From the NCBI GenBank assembly GCA_013396755.1, contig VWZF01004021.1:1700630-1764629 (forward strand): DNA of 64,000 bases, read 5' to 3'. The notes beneath the pieces were generated by a model, which was not told the origin of the DNA, did not search any database, and worked only from the letters and a program-made list of their open reading frames with translations. The translations under genes were made by a program, and so were the position numbers. Shown one piece after another: positions 36,301 through 49,110 of the stretch (position 1 is its first letter; each line of letters starts with the position of its first letter). This DNA is from Sclerurus mexicanus. Its lineage: Eukaryota; Chordata; Aves; Passeriformes; Furnariidae.

Positions 36301-39300
36301 CCCCTCCTTGCTGCACCGTGGTAACACCCTCCTGCATGGCCATGCTGAGTGTGCCTGCACCAAGAATAGCTAAAGCCCCAAAAACTCATGCTGTGTTTTG
36401 CTGCACCGTCATACCCCTGAGTAGGTAGGTTTGATCTTTTAATTTCTTTTTATTAATAATCCAAAAAGAGTCACCCAAAGGTGGCAGGGTGCAGAACCAA
36501 CGTGCTGAAGAAGCAGTGCTTTTTACTGTGAAAATTAAATGATAAATCAGCTAGAGAACAACACAGGGCTGAGAAGGTCTATAAGTGCCAAGGACAACAA
36601 CGACATGGAACGGGGACAGGGGACTGGCAAACTGGTGGTGCAGCCTCTGCTCTCTGCAAGGTGCCTTAGGTGTCTCCCCCAAATCCAGGGCTTTGCCGCT
36701 TTCACTCTCGAGGACAAAAATATGTCCGGCTCGTGATTCTTTCCAAAGGCCTTTGGCAGCCTCTCCTGGCAGTTGGCTGTGGCTGAAAAGGCGGGCAGTT
36801 GCTGCTGAAGTGATTTGGAGGCAGAAGTGGTGCTCTGGAGCCCTAATGCTGCAGGAGAGGGTCAGCACCTGAGGTTGTTCCCATTGTGGAAGGGGCTGGC
36901 TTTGTGCTAGCAGCTCATCTTTGGAAGGAGAAGCTGGGAGTGTCGTGGGTGTGAAGTCCCCCTCTGTCCTTCTTCATCTCCTGTGTCAGAGCACTGCTCT
37001 GTCCCCAGGAAAATTTTGGAGAAACTCAGCAGCCAGCGTTTCTTTGGGTGCCTGCTAAGGATTACACAAGTGTCTGTCCCATTCTGGAGAGCTCGCCAGA
37101 GCTCAGGGCCTTGAAAGAGAAGTTTCAAAGCAGCAGAATTTTCTAGAATTGGATGTGGCTTTATGGATACTCTCAGAGATCAGGGCGTCTAAGAGTTAAC
37201 GTGAATTTCAATCAAGAAGACATTAAGAAGAGCAGAGGGAAAACAGATTAGCTGTCCCCTTGCCTTGCTCTATAAGATGAGACAATGAGAGAATGTGATG
37301 AGATCGATGGAAAAATAAAAGGAAGTGAGAAATCAAAGGAATTGCTGCTTTACAGCTTATTTTGCATGGTGAATTGGGAAATTTTCCCTTCAGGGTATCA
37401 AATATTCTCTTATATTTTTAACAGATTTGGATAACTCACGACTGAAAAGATGAAACCCGTGATAGAGGTTGATCCCCCTCAGGAATTCAAAAGGAAGCAA
37501 TCCGTTTCAGGTCCAAGCAGCGGGACGCTGCTGGATGTCCCCTCCCCTGGTGCCCTTCAGAGCTGTGGCATCTGGCAGAAGGTGGCTCCCCACAGGCTTT
37601 GAGGGCTGGTTATCAGAGCCATAAGTCCAGGCACATGGGAACAGTGACATCCATGGATCGCAGTCAGCATCTCAGAGAAGGCTCCACCTTCCAGGCTGTT
37701 AACAGAGCAGTGTTGCAGATGCCCAAAATCAAGACAGAGGAAGGGATCTTCATCCTCCACTTCCAACATTTCAGTGATGTTTCTGGAGTCACAGTCCTCA
37801 TGCCTTAAAGCAGATCCTTTCTGGGACTTCAGGTTTACCTTGGGCTTTGTCATTTCATGCTTTCCATGAGGTGTCATCCCAGCAGTAGCTCTGGGTCTTA
37901 TATTTCTCCAGGGCCCAGCTGTGGCTTTGTTTCTTCTTTTATAGCAGATTGCTGCACCCACTTCATAGCTCGGGGTCATTGCTGCCCTGTGAAAGGGTTG
38001 TACACTCCCACGGTGGCTTCTGCAACCACCAAATCTCTGCCCAGCTGGAGATCAATGGGGAAACTCCTGCACTGAAGGCTGAAAAGACACTTTCCATCTT
38101 CTTGAGAAAACATCCTTTTGGCACCAGCAGTCAGGGATTGGTGGCTGACTCCAGCCAGAATAGATGAACAAAGATTCAAGGTTTTTACAGCCACATGCTG
38201 CTTCCAAAGCCACCTCCTCTCTGGGAGAGCACAAACACTCTGGTTTTGCTTCTTCCCTGATGTACAAGCCCTTGGTCTGATGTCCTGAGCAGTTGGTTGG
38301 TAGTAGGCAAGTGTTGGAGGCCAAGCTGAATGGTTTGTCCTTGTGCTACTTGTCAAAGTTTCTCAGGACTGGGGTCTCTCTAATTAACTCCTTCACCCTC
38401 ATAAATTCTTCATTAAGATTTTTGTCTCTGTTGCTTTTCATGTCTTTTCTGCTGATATCAGCTGGATTAGGCATGGTTTCCCTTCCAGGCATCTCAGTGT
38501 GTTATTCTTTCCCTCACCAACGACTTTGGCTGCGCCAGGCAGCACCTCTTCCCCTTGGCATAGTGACCTTCTCATAGATATTGCACGTTGGTGACAAAGG
38601 AGCCACATTTTAGCAGTAAGAATGCCTTGGCTTTAACAACAGCCAGTTAAAGCTCCAAAACTGAAACTCCCCACAAATACAGAGAACACCAGGACAAAAA
38701 AAAAAAAAAAGGCGCTTTTAAACAGCACTGCTCTCCATGTCTGCGAGCGGTGGGTGCCAGCAGAAAGGAGGCCAGCTCCAAACAATCCCAGCCTTGCCCC
38801 ACGCTCCGCTTCCAGCCTTTGAACGTGCTTTGTTTTGATATCCTATACTTGGGATATTCCGCTCTCCCTAATTGCATTTAGTGCCTGGCTTGGGAAAGGC
38901 TGTTCTGCTGCGAATGCAGCTGTGCCCCTGCTCCCTGCACAGCCCACCCCCTTCACTCTGGAGCTGTCAGGTGGGCCGACTGCCTTGCAGGGTCTGTTTT
39001 TGCCAAGGAGATGTTGAAATTATTGGCCGGTTCTTCAAAGATCTGCAGCGGCTCTTGATGTTCCTCACCGGAGCAGGGCAGCGGAAGAAAGTCGCCTGGG
39101 AAACTCTCTCCGGAAGTGAAAATTGAATTCTTTAATGCTCTTGAAGAGCAAATAAAGTTTCTAAGTATGAGAAGCAGCCCACACAGCCTTTAGACGTGTT
39201 TGTACCCAAACAAACCCACGTTGTACCCAATGTATTAATTTCTTTAGCACGTAGGTTACTCCAAATAAGCTGTTGGGTAAGGCCGGATGCAGGAGGGAAA

Positions 39301-40250
39301 AATCCAGGATAGGTTTGCCTTTCCCACAACACTGGCCTGATCTTGTATGCACAATTGCACTAGTTGGTCAGGAGGGTTATGGCAGATAAGAATGTTACTA
39401 ATTTGATTTGTATGTGCAGGCCAGGGTGGCCTTGTTTTTCTTAGAGAAGCTCTTAAAGTGGTCCCGTTCAAGCTGAGGGACCACCCCCTCCCCATCCGCT
39501 CAGCCCCGTAATTATGTCCAAGGCTATTTGAAGTTCCAATGAGTTGCTCAGAATTTTCTCTTTCATTTCTTTCGTAAGCTCTGGATGCAGGAGCACCAGC
39601 CATGCGAGGATGTTGAACACCCCTGTCACTTTTAAAGCCTCTTATATTAACTTTCATCCCCTCTGGTCCTGCCTCTGTCCACCGAGTATAACCCACACCA
39701 GGGATTTCCATTCCAGCCCTTTGCTTTGTCCCATGTGTAATTTGTTTGGATGTATGACATGGAGTTGCAGAAGATCTGGCTAATGAGAGTAGATGGGGGA
39801 AAAGCTGCAGTAATTGCTTTCTCAGTGTCAACCGCCACAGTTTTAAGGTGCAATTTGTGCTTCTGTCTGCACAAATCCATCTGCAGCTAAAGCATGATAA
39901 GACAAGTTGCCCTTTAACATTCCTTAGCTTCTGTTTTTTGCTGCTAGGAGACAACTTCCAAGGCGAGGCAGCTGGATTTACATTTATGGAGAAAAGTTGC
40001 AGTGGGAATAGAAGCAAAATGACAACTGTGGTAAAAATTGCAACCATCCTAACGACTGAGGCAGAATCAGGTCTGCTTCTGCATGCCCAGACCGTGGTGG
40101 GATGATCCTACCCCTGAAGAGCACAGGGAGTCCAACCCCTTGCTGCCACACAGGGCAGGGCAGGACAGGGCAGGCACAGGTTCCAGTGTGTTTGTGCTTC
40201 ATGAAGGTCCTCCAGGTGGTCTCCAGGCCCAGCTCTTGCCTTGTAGTGTT
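30361..40250. other. Upstream gene-poor stretch, no gene recognised
   Basis: About 9.9 kb above CXCL14 without a recognised gene, repeat family or exon set. Frames of 140-263 codons occur (minus strand at 37557-37979, 34542-35177 and 39256-40047), but none resembles a known protein. AT-rich unique tracts at about 33000-33700 and 35700-35880 are candidates for conserved non-coding elements. A short GGGCAGGACA-like repeat lies at 40151-40180. Confidence 0.55.
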
Positions 40251-40668
40251 ACAATCACAGAGTCATTTAGGTCAGAAAAGCCCTCTAAGGTCATCGAGTC
40301 CAACTGTTAATCCAGTACTGCCAAGGCCACCACTAAGCAGTGTCCCCAAGTGACCTGTCTACACAGCTTTTCAATCCCTCCAGGGATGGTAACTCCACCA
40401 CTGCCCCGGGCATCCTGTGCCAGGGCTTGATAACCACTTGGGTGAAGAAATTTTTCATAATATCCAATTTAAACCTACCCTGGCACAACTTGTGACTGTT
40501 CCCCCTTGCCCTGTCACTTGTTACCTGTGAAGAGAGACTTGCTCCACCTGGCTACAACCTCCCTTCGGGGCAGCAAGAAGGGCCCCCTTGAGCCTCCTTT
40601 TCTCCAGGCTGAGCCCCTCCAGCTCCTCCTCATCAGACTTGTGCTCCAAACCCTTCGGTACAGCTCTT
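40251..40668 (-). mobile_element. CR1 LINE fragment, minus strand, about 420 bp
   Basis: The plus strand begins with the reverse complement of the CR1 3' terminus (aatcacagagtcatttaggt) and continues through typical avian CR1 tail sequence. This includes gtccaactgttaatccag, the 'gcatcctgtgccagggcttgataaccac' region and the pyrimidine-rich 'cttttctccaggctgagcccc'. It is 5' truncated, as nearly all avian CR1 copies are, with no intact reverse transcriptase frame. The inner end is approximate. Confidence 0.93.
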
Positions 40669-42260
40669 TACCAGGACTAAACAAAAAGATGCATTAAAAC
40701 ATATTTCTTGTTTAGGTATTCAATATTCACCTCTCTAATGAGTAGTCCAACTTGCTCGAAAGCTGATGGAAGCCAACTAAGCAAAAAGAAAAGGACAAGT
40801 ATAAATAGCAATTTCCCCACCCTGATTTTTGTGGTGGAATTTGCTGGATGAGGGATGGATGGGACTGACAGAGTATTGCACATCATTTGGAGAAGACCTT
40901 GAACAGTGTAAACCACATATGAGATCTTCAGGACACATAAGTCAGCATAATTCCATCAGCTGAAGCTCTGCTATGGAATGTTCTGGTTCTTTTCAGTTTC
41001 AACACACTTGCTGGCCAAATCCTGTCTTTCCCTAATTTATTCAAGACACACGCTATAAATCACCCCTGACTTTGACCCATGAAGGAAAACTAACTTGACA
41101 AATCCCTTTCTGTATTCATTTTTGTCAAAACATTGTTTATGACAATGGGTAGGTTGCTGATAGCTCTGGCTATTGTTGCCCAGACCCTGTGGGTTTGATG
41201 TATGTTCAGCCCAGTCCATGTGAATGCCTTTCCTTGACTGTTTTTTTCTCATGTTAAGACTTGTGTCTTATAGTGAAGAACTTGATTTATTAAAAAGCTC
41301 CTTATGATATAGTAAGACAGATGTCAGCAATGTTAAATACCTCCATAAATTTTGCCTCTCTTGAGCAGATTAAATGTGCAATTACTTGAGGCATGATGAA
41401 GACATCCTGCATTGAGGCAACATTTTAGAAACCCGATAACGAGAGCAGTTCTTGCTTACAGAAATGAACTCATGGGATTGCACTGTCTCTCTCTTCTCCT
41501 ACAATAAAGATTTAAACTTTATAGATATGTCCAACTGAGCTAAGCAGAAGGCTTATATCTGATGGGTTGCAGGTGACAGTGCTGGACACCTGTATCTGAC
41601 TGATCTTTCCATGACATGTTGGAGATGGCAAAGGTCTGAGATCAGCTGTGCACGTGGATATTCACCTCCACAGGAGTTTGAAGTAGAGCCCGTGGCCCTG
41701 CCCGGAGCTTTCCTTCAGAGACATGGGGGCTGCAAGCACTAAAAAAAGCCCTAAGGAATTTTTCTGCAATCATTTATGCTTTCCTGCCCCTGCAGGAACA
41801 TTTTCACCTTCTGTTCCAGGGGTGGTGTCCACAGCATCTCTCTTTGCTTGTCTCCACCGTGTCACTGCCAGGTTCTCGAAGCTCCCGGGGCTGTTTGCAG
41901 CTCACACGATCCTGGGCTGGCAGCACAGAGCCTGGGGACAAACCCAGCCTGGAGCACAGCCTGGGGCCACAGCCTCCCATTCCCGGCTTGTGGCTCAGTG
42001 TGGAAACTGTGCTGTTCACTTGTCTTGTTCTCCCTGTCTGTGAATCAGTAGTGCCAATTCACTTCCAAAAATAGGGGGAGTGTCGAGGACTTCAAAGATT
42101 GTAAACTATTTACTTATGTATATATTCAATATAACTCAATCAGAATTAACATGAACCTTCCTGGTACTAGAGCAAGTAAATATTAATCTTCCAAGACATA
42201 GGCTCACAATACTCTAATACTAATATTATTAGATTATATAGATTATATTAATATTATTTA
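40669..42260. other. Intergenic between two CR1 copies
   Basis: No gene recognised. The last 140 bases (about 42117-42260) are extremely AT-rich with repeated agattatat units, immediately beside a CR1 insertion. Such AT-rich DNA is a common CR1 target environment. Confidence 0.6.
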
Positions 42261-42459
42261 GATTGGCTATTAGGAAAAATGTCTTCACTGAAAGGGTTGT
42301 CAAGCAGTGGGACAGGATGCCCGGGGCAGTGTTGGAGTCAACCATCCCTGGAGGGCTTGTAAAGATGTGCAGAAGTTTAGTGGTGGTTTGGCAGTACCGG
42401 GTTAAGGGTTGGGCTCAGTGATCTCAGATGGCTTTTCCAACCTAAATGATTGCATGATT
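42261..42459 (+). mobile_element. CR1 LINE 3' fragment, plus strand, about 200 bp
   Basis: It contains the CR1 tail words 'attaggaaaaatgtcttcact', 'gggttgtcaagcagtgg', 'accatccctggaggg' and the terminus 'ttccaacctaaatgattgcatgat'. It is severely 5' truncated and diverged, so it is an old copy. It faces the copy at 40251-40668. Confidence 0.93.
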
Positions 42460-45400
42460 AAACATATCTGTGTGCAGCTGTCATAGCTCCCTTCCAATGC
42501 ACTGGTCTGTGTTTCTTTCCCAGTGAGAAACAGGGTACATGGGGACAGGGCAAAGGTGACATGTCTGCATTAGGGCTGGAAAGTATTCCTGGATCATGTA
42601 CTGTGGGCTTGTGGGGGCAAAATCATACTACTGATTCCTTTAAAAATCCCATTGTGGATTTTTAAGGCCTTGAAATCATTTAAGCAGGGTGAAATTTGCG
42701 TAATCAATGCAATAGCTTCAATACACCTCCTTTTGCTCCCTTGCCATGCAGGAGTTGCACACGCAGAGGGTTTGTCCCATGAAATGCAGTAGCTGCAGCT
42801 CTTGCGTGCAGGGCTGTGGGGAGGCACCGGCCAAGGGTCGAGCAGAAAGATGGGAGCCCCAGGGCCCAGTGGGTGCTGCCAGCCATGATTTATCCCACTC
42901 TGTTGTAGGGGGACCGACAGTGGCCCCACACCTCTGTTTTCGTGTCTCTAACACAACCCCATGCAGGTTCTGCGTTCTGTCCCGGTGCCAAGCGCTGTGC
43001 GAGCCCCTGCTGTGCCTCAATGCATCAATCACCAGAGCCTTTCCCTGCCTGCCCCGTGCTCCCTTAGGGACTAAAACCTCCTTATCGTTCCCATATAATC
43101 TTGTTACAGCTTTATACCTGCTTGCATGATCCGCTTATCAGCCAATAAATCTGAGCAGGACCAAACAGTGGATAATGGTGGATTTGCTGGTTGCTGGTAT
43201 TGGTTTTCCACACACTTGCTTGGGCTGTGCCACTAAGGCAGTTTCTAAACAATCTGTTTGTGCAGTGATGCTTAGAGCAAACACACCTCTCCCCAGTTCT
43301 CCCCTGTGAGCCGGGTTAAGGTTTGTTCTCCAGCCATTACTGCTGGCTGTTTTCACCTTGAGAGGTTTCCCATATTGTCCTGTGGGTAATAACCCACTCT
43401 GCCCTCTCCCTGAGCCCCATGGGCATGGGCAGAGCAGGCAGAGCAATCTGAATTCCAGATCTGCATTTCTGAGCCTTCCCACTTTCCTTTGCCTTAATAT
43501 ATTTATGCTGGATTTCAGGACAAAGGTAGGATTTTACGAGAAAGTTGATTTTTTTTTCCTACGGTTAAAATAAAAAAATAATCCAGATTGGGGAGGGGGG
43601 GGTTTTCCATCACCTGGGTCAACATACTTAGGGATAAAAAAGTAAACCCCAAAACAATCAAAGCAGGAAAATTCAAGTCTGACAGTTTTCTGTGAGCTGC
43701 AGGTGAGCCAGGAGCTAAGATTTAAGTGGCAGATGAAGGAGTTCATTGCAGTAGTTTTGAAATATGGACCTATAAATCCCCAATCTTCTACATGCACAGC
43801 CAAGCATGTTCCTGTATAGTTATTTTGTTGAATGTTAAGTGGTTCAGTTTTACTGTGGCTGCCTTGATTTTTTTTCTCAGTGGAATTCAGTTCAACATAA
43901 ACCTCACTACTTAGTCATTTTGTTCATATTTCCTCATTTAGATGCTTGTGCAAGGAAAGGTTAGGAGCAATCAGAAAATACTGGAAGCAAAATAAATGGT
44001 CTCTAATCTCTCTTCAAGCCCAGAATGAAATGTTATTAGTACTTCTGGGCTTGTCTGGATTAGTTTAAGAAGCTGAAGCTGAACAGATCTAACTAGATTA
44101 TTAATTTAGTAAAACATGACCTCTCCAGGGACTGAGCCAAACGAGTATCACGTTGCTTTGTTTCTCTCCCATGTACACACAATTTCTGTGGGGAATTCAT
44201 CCTTCTTTTAAACAGGGAATGATGTGAGCAGATTGCTGTGAGCACCAGTTTGTGGGCACCATGTGGCAGCAGTGGGTGAAGGGTGCCTTCAGCCTCTTCC
44301 CCTCCTCCTCCTCACAGTGCTCCTTGCTGTGTGTTTGCTCTAAGAAATGTGGGCTGGAATCAGCTCATGCCTTATTGCCTTTACCACAATGTCAACGTGA
44401 ATCTCAGCGGATGGTGATGAATATTATTACCCTTTTCAACCGGAGTAATTCCTTCATTCCTCTGAAATCTGCTGTCTTACGCTTTTATCCAGCGAGGAGA
44501 TACTGATATGGAAACACAAGATGTTTTCCCAGGGTGTTTGTTTGAACAGCACACACAGACTTGTTCCTCTAGACGGGCAGACACCTGTGAGCAGGTCCAA
44601 TGGTTTCATGGTTGGGTTTTTGGGCTTGACGTGCTTGCACCCTTCCCAAATCAGGAGGGGTGAGAGCTGAACTGGAGCGTGTTTGTATGTGTGTGGCGCA
44701 AGCCATGGGAAAAAAGCCCTCTGAGGCTGTTGGCTTTGGCCATGGGGGCCAGTGCTGGCCAGTGCAATGCTGTGCCCTGCTGTGCCTGATGGCCGGGGAG
44801 GGGGTGAAAGGATTGATCGCTCACTGGTGTTACCCCCAGTGAGGCAGCACAGTGAGCAGTGTTTAAACCACTGGGGTTTAAATACACGTTGCAGGCACTG
44901 AGGGAGGGCAGAGGAAACAGGGCATCACACAGAGAAAGCAGGTGATGAGCAGGTGAGTGTTTCCTGCACCTGAGCTATATTCAAATTAAAAAAAAAAATC
45001 AAGGAATTTAGAGTTAATAGTCAAATATTTAATAAGCAGGGAAGGGATAAGACTGAATGGGTGTGTCTGCTGGTGGAGTCCATAAAGAAGAGCAAAGTGG
45101 CTTGATGGCCTCCCTCTTGCTGTAAGAGACAGGTGGCCAGCTCCTGCTCTGGCAGCCTTGGTGCTGCTCCAGCATGGCCAGTGTCCCCCATGGGGACACA
45201 CGGCCCTGGGGTCCCTGGCCTGAGGAAAGCCAACCTGTGAGAGTGGTGGGTCCTCCCCCTCGTTCTCTTGACTGCTGTTGATTGCAGCATCTGGTTGTAA
45301 GTGTGAGAGTAATTCCTTGTGGGCTTCGGTATTGGTGGTAGGAAAAAGATTGTATTTTGTGAGGTTTCCATAAGTGACACCTGCACTTCAATAGCTCAAA

Positions 45401-47344
45401 TGCCCCGAGGCAGCTCGTGTCTCATTACTTGGGGGATTTTTTAACCCTTTCCACAAGGGTGGCTGATACATGATGGCATTGTTTGGAATTTAGGGCTGGC
45501 CTTAGGTGGGACTGAGATAGGTAAGACTGACTTATGTCCCATTTTTCTCCTTCCTTCCAAAGAAACATGTTTAGGATGAATCTGTTTTTGGAGGTGTCTC
45601 TCTCTCCTCGTTGCCTGTTTAAGGATTGCGCAGAGAGGGCTCAAATACCACCATGCCCTTGTTGGAAAAGTCTTATCAGGTTCCTCACAGAGCCAAAATT
45701 CCCACTGAGCATACACAGTATGTATGAACAGGTCAAAATCTCAGGGGTATAGGGCACTTTGTGGAAAAGAAAAGCTGCTCACATTTAGGGACAAAATAAT
45801 TTCACAATTGCAATGGATCTGCCGGAGAAAATACGTTAGAGAGGAAATCAGAAACTTTCTTGCTGAGATCAGAATAGCAAAGCCTGGAAACCTGAAGCAA
45901 TTTGTCTCTTGCATGAGCCATACCCAGAACCGGCAGCACCAAGTCTCAGTTTAAGCAAACAGCAATTTTTTTTCTCAGCTCTTTTTCTGTTTCCATAATT
46001 TTTGATAGGAAAATAGAGTTTACACATAACTCTGACACTGTTAGTTTTCTTCCAGCTGCTTTCTATTTGTGAAAGTGTGTGTGTCGTATTTATCTTGTAC
46101 TCTTTAAATAACCACAACTTTATTAGTAACTGCTTATAACCTCACTAAACATAGCACTATTTTGGGAGGAACATGACAATTCTGCGTAAGAAAACATGAA
46201 GTGTTATATAAAATGTGAAAGGAAGGGAAGGCAATGATGATAAGTGGAGCTGAGCAGAATGTTTCTGGATAGTTTTCCGAAGGAAAATGTCCCTTTGCAA
46301 AATCAATATTTGCAATGGTCAAATTTCAGTGCCGTGAAGGATTTTTAATTTCCTTTTGGAAAAAAATGGAATTGATTTCCTTAGCCCTAGCGGAAAGGCA
46401 CTTCTCAATTCTCTTTCTGCATACTGGCAGGAAGCAATGGGGCTAAAAGTCTTCTAAGCAAGCATGTGAAAATACTAAAACCCCCTCGCCCTAAGTGCTC
46501 CTAAAGTTGAATTGCTTTATGATGTATATTTCTTTGTCCATGTTTTATTCTGTGTCCTAGTGTAGGAGGGATATTTTTTAAACATTATACATTTTTGTGG
46601 GAAAGGAGTTCCACATTTTTGTGTTAAGAGAAACAAATAAAGATGCATTCCAATTTCCTATTTTTAATAACACTACCTCTGTGTGGTAACAGGGGTGGGT
46701 GACACTCTGCTTTGTCTAAGAATTTTATCATCTGTACAACTTTCAGCAACTCAAAAATCTTTCTGTGCTCAGAGCATCACAAAATGTTCACAAGGCTTAT
46801 TTTGGCCCCAGTCAAGTGCGTTTCTGGTTCGCACTAAAATGACCAATCAATGGTTTGATTTTTCCCCTCCCCCTAATATTTCTAGGCATAGCAATGGGGA
46901 CACTGGCACTATTTGTGAAACAGAAAGATTATTGTCCAATTTGGGACTTTTCAATCCCAAATCCCTTTGATTTCTGAACAGGCTTCCAGGAAAATACATT
47001 GACATTGCTGAAGGTATTGCTGTGATTCATGACTTCTTCATATTTTCCAGTAAAACAGGGCTTAATCCACTTAAGTCCCTTCAAAATTAATTGGCATGTT
47101 TAGCAGTTTCCAGTAATAAATATTTTTCCATCTGTTCCATTGTTTCCTGCTGAAAAGTTGTTTTGATTTTAATTCATTTCTGATGATTCCCCCCAGCCTC
47201 TGTTTGGGGAAATCATTCCCTTTTAATTGATTTTGTTTTGGAGACCGAGTCCCCTGCCAGTGTTTCCCTGCTCTGGGGCTGCAGCTGCCTGTGCGTGCAC
47301 CAAAAAATGCACCTTGGTGCAATAACCTGGTGGCACGGAATGAT
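42460..47344. other. Intergenic, no gene recognised
   Basis: About 4.9 kb of unique sequence. A G-rich homopolymer region lies at about 43592-43603. Short frames such as 42718-43032 (minus) and 44252-44506 (plus) show no family signature. No mobile element recognised. Confidence 0.55.
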
Positions 47345-47745
47345 ATGTTGAAGGATTTGGGACACAAGTCCTGTGAGAAGCAGCTGAGGGAGCTGGGGTT
47401 GTTTGGTCTTGAGAAAAGATCATTTTGTGCTTTACAGCTGCCTGAAAGGAGGTTGTGGGGAGGTGGGACTTGGTCTTTTCTTCCAGGAAACCAGTGATAG
47501 TCACGGGGAAACGGCCTCAAGTTGCACCAGGGGATGTTCAGGTTGGATATTAGGAAGAATTCACTGAAAAAGTGGTTGAGCATTGGAACAGGCTGGCCAG
47601 GGAAGCGGGGGAGTCACCATCGTGTGAGTGTCCCAAAACTGAGTAGACACGGCACTTCACGGGATAGTTTAGTGGGCATGGTGGGATTCAGTTCAAGGTT
47701 GGACTCGATGATCTTGGGGGTCTTTTCCAATACTTTGGGTTTCTG
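47345..47745 (+). mobile_element. CR1 LINE fragment, plus strand, about 400 bp
   Basis: It matches the CR1 3' region in order: 'gagggagctggggttgtttggtcttgaga', 'ctgcctgaaaggaggttgtgg', 'ggcctcaagttgcaccagggg', 'ggatattaggaagaattcact', 'ggaacaggctggccagggaag' and 'ggttggactcgatgatcttgg'. It lacks the 5' part and any intact ORF. The last bases of the tail are decayed. Confidence 0.94.
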
Positions 47746-49110
47746 CAGGGCAACAGCAGAACTGAGGGTTGTCGTCAAAAACTGGTGGTCTTTGAGCAAA
47801 GCTGTTGTATTTGCACATGGCAGTTTTTTGAACTTGTTTGTGGCTCCTCTCTCCCTCACTACATCACTAATTGCTGGGCTTGTAATGAGAGCATGGCTGA
47901 CATCTGCGACCCTGCTCACAAATTATTCACAAGTTTTCTTTAAATGTCAGCCCCAAGGTATTGCTGAGTGTTTTCCTTGTTAAAATAGGCACAGAGGAAA
48001 GCTGGATGTGCTGTCCCTGGGCTGGTGACTGTGGGGCTTCTGGTGGTGTGGAGGCAACTCATAAACCCAGTAACTGATGGGCACATTTCTGGTGTTGAGG
48101 ATCACCACAAATCTCTTCCCAGGGAGAAACAAATCACTGGTTGGACACAGCTTTCAGTCCTGACAGCTGGGGTTTGATTTCCTGAAGCTATTCTTGATTT
48201 ATATTTTTCTTGTTCATACAAGTGTGTAGCAATAAGAGAGTGACTTCGTAAGTGTCTTCCTCCACGTGAAAGTGCTGCTGCAAACCTGGTATTGATTACC
48301 TGTGGTTGTGATTGCTTTTATTTGACAACTTTAGTTCCCAGGGCTTTTGTAAACTTGCCTCTGGTGAACTTAGGGCTGGATTAAAACACATACTTTGTAT
48401 AGAGGATTTCCTCCTTCCACGTTAATTTTATTTCTCATAAACACAGCCTATTGTGGAGTTTGTTTTCATCTCAGGATTTATCATGAAATTGTGGATTGCT
48501 GAGAATGTGCTTGGGATGCTGCAGGCTGGGAAGGTCCCCTCTGCTTTGCTGATGGGGAACATGAGGGTGTCCAAGTACCAAGCCACAAACACTCGCTCCC
48601 TGAACTGCAGNTCCTGCTGTTGGTGGTGACAGGTGACTTTGGGTTATCTGTGTGCTTAATGTAACAAACAGAACCCACAGGGAACGTTATTCATCTTGCG
48701 TTGTAGATTGGTTGGTGACTCCTGTGCCGTGTGGTGCACAACTGGTCTACAGATTGGAGCAAAAGCACATACACATGTATTGTCAGGAACCCTTTTCTAA
48801 GAATTTGGTCATATGATCTTTTCCCTGTACAAAATTCCATACAGATGAAGCAATCATTATGGCCAAAAAAATTGACCCACTTATTGAGGGCTTTCTGTTT
48901 TTTCTGGGATCCTTAGAAGAAATTAAAAGATGCTTTATGGGAAGGTGTCAATTGCAGACTCCTACTGCGGGATGGCTGTTCCGTCAGAGCAGTGTGGCAG
49001 ATGATGCCCCCGTGCATCTCCACCCCAGGACAAGCTGCGCTGTCCCTGCTGGTCCCATCCTCCTGTGGTCCAGGGCTGAACCTTGGACGCTGTTTTACAG
49101 AGGTGCAGCG
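47746..49110. other. Intergenic, or 3'UTR of the 49.1-kb exon candidate
   Basis: No recognisable coding sequence. One ambiguous base lies at 48611. If the candidate exon at 49111-49247 is real, the minus strand from 49110 to about 48410 would be its 3'UTR. Confidence 0.5.
48427..48432 (-). terminator. Candidate poly(A) signal for the 49.1-kb exon
   Basis: Minus-strand AATAAA, about 680 bases downstream of the stop codon at 49111-49113. It is compatible with a terminal exon ending here, but such hexamers are frequent by chance. Confidence 0.25.

Noticed and set aside
37557..37979. 140-codon minus-strand ORF with an acidic segment
   Set aside because: Codon-position G+C contrast is weak (about 57/40/55 percent) and no homology was recognised. 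Not enough to call it coding.
38872..39126. Plus-strand ORF ending in a helix-like segment after a ccttgcag acceptor
   Set aside because: Attractive peptide, but a second frame over the same bases reads equally well, and the base periodicity is modest.
39256..40047. 263-codon minus-strand ORF, the longest gap-free ORF outside the CXCL14 promoter region
   Set aside because: Its N-terminus is hydrophobic, but no family, no codon-position signal and no splice context supports it. It looks like a chance frame.
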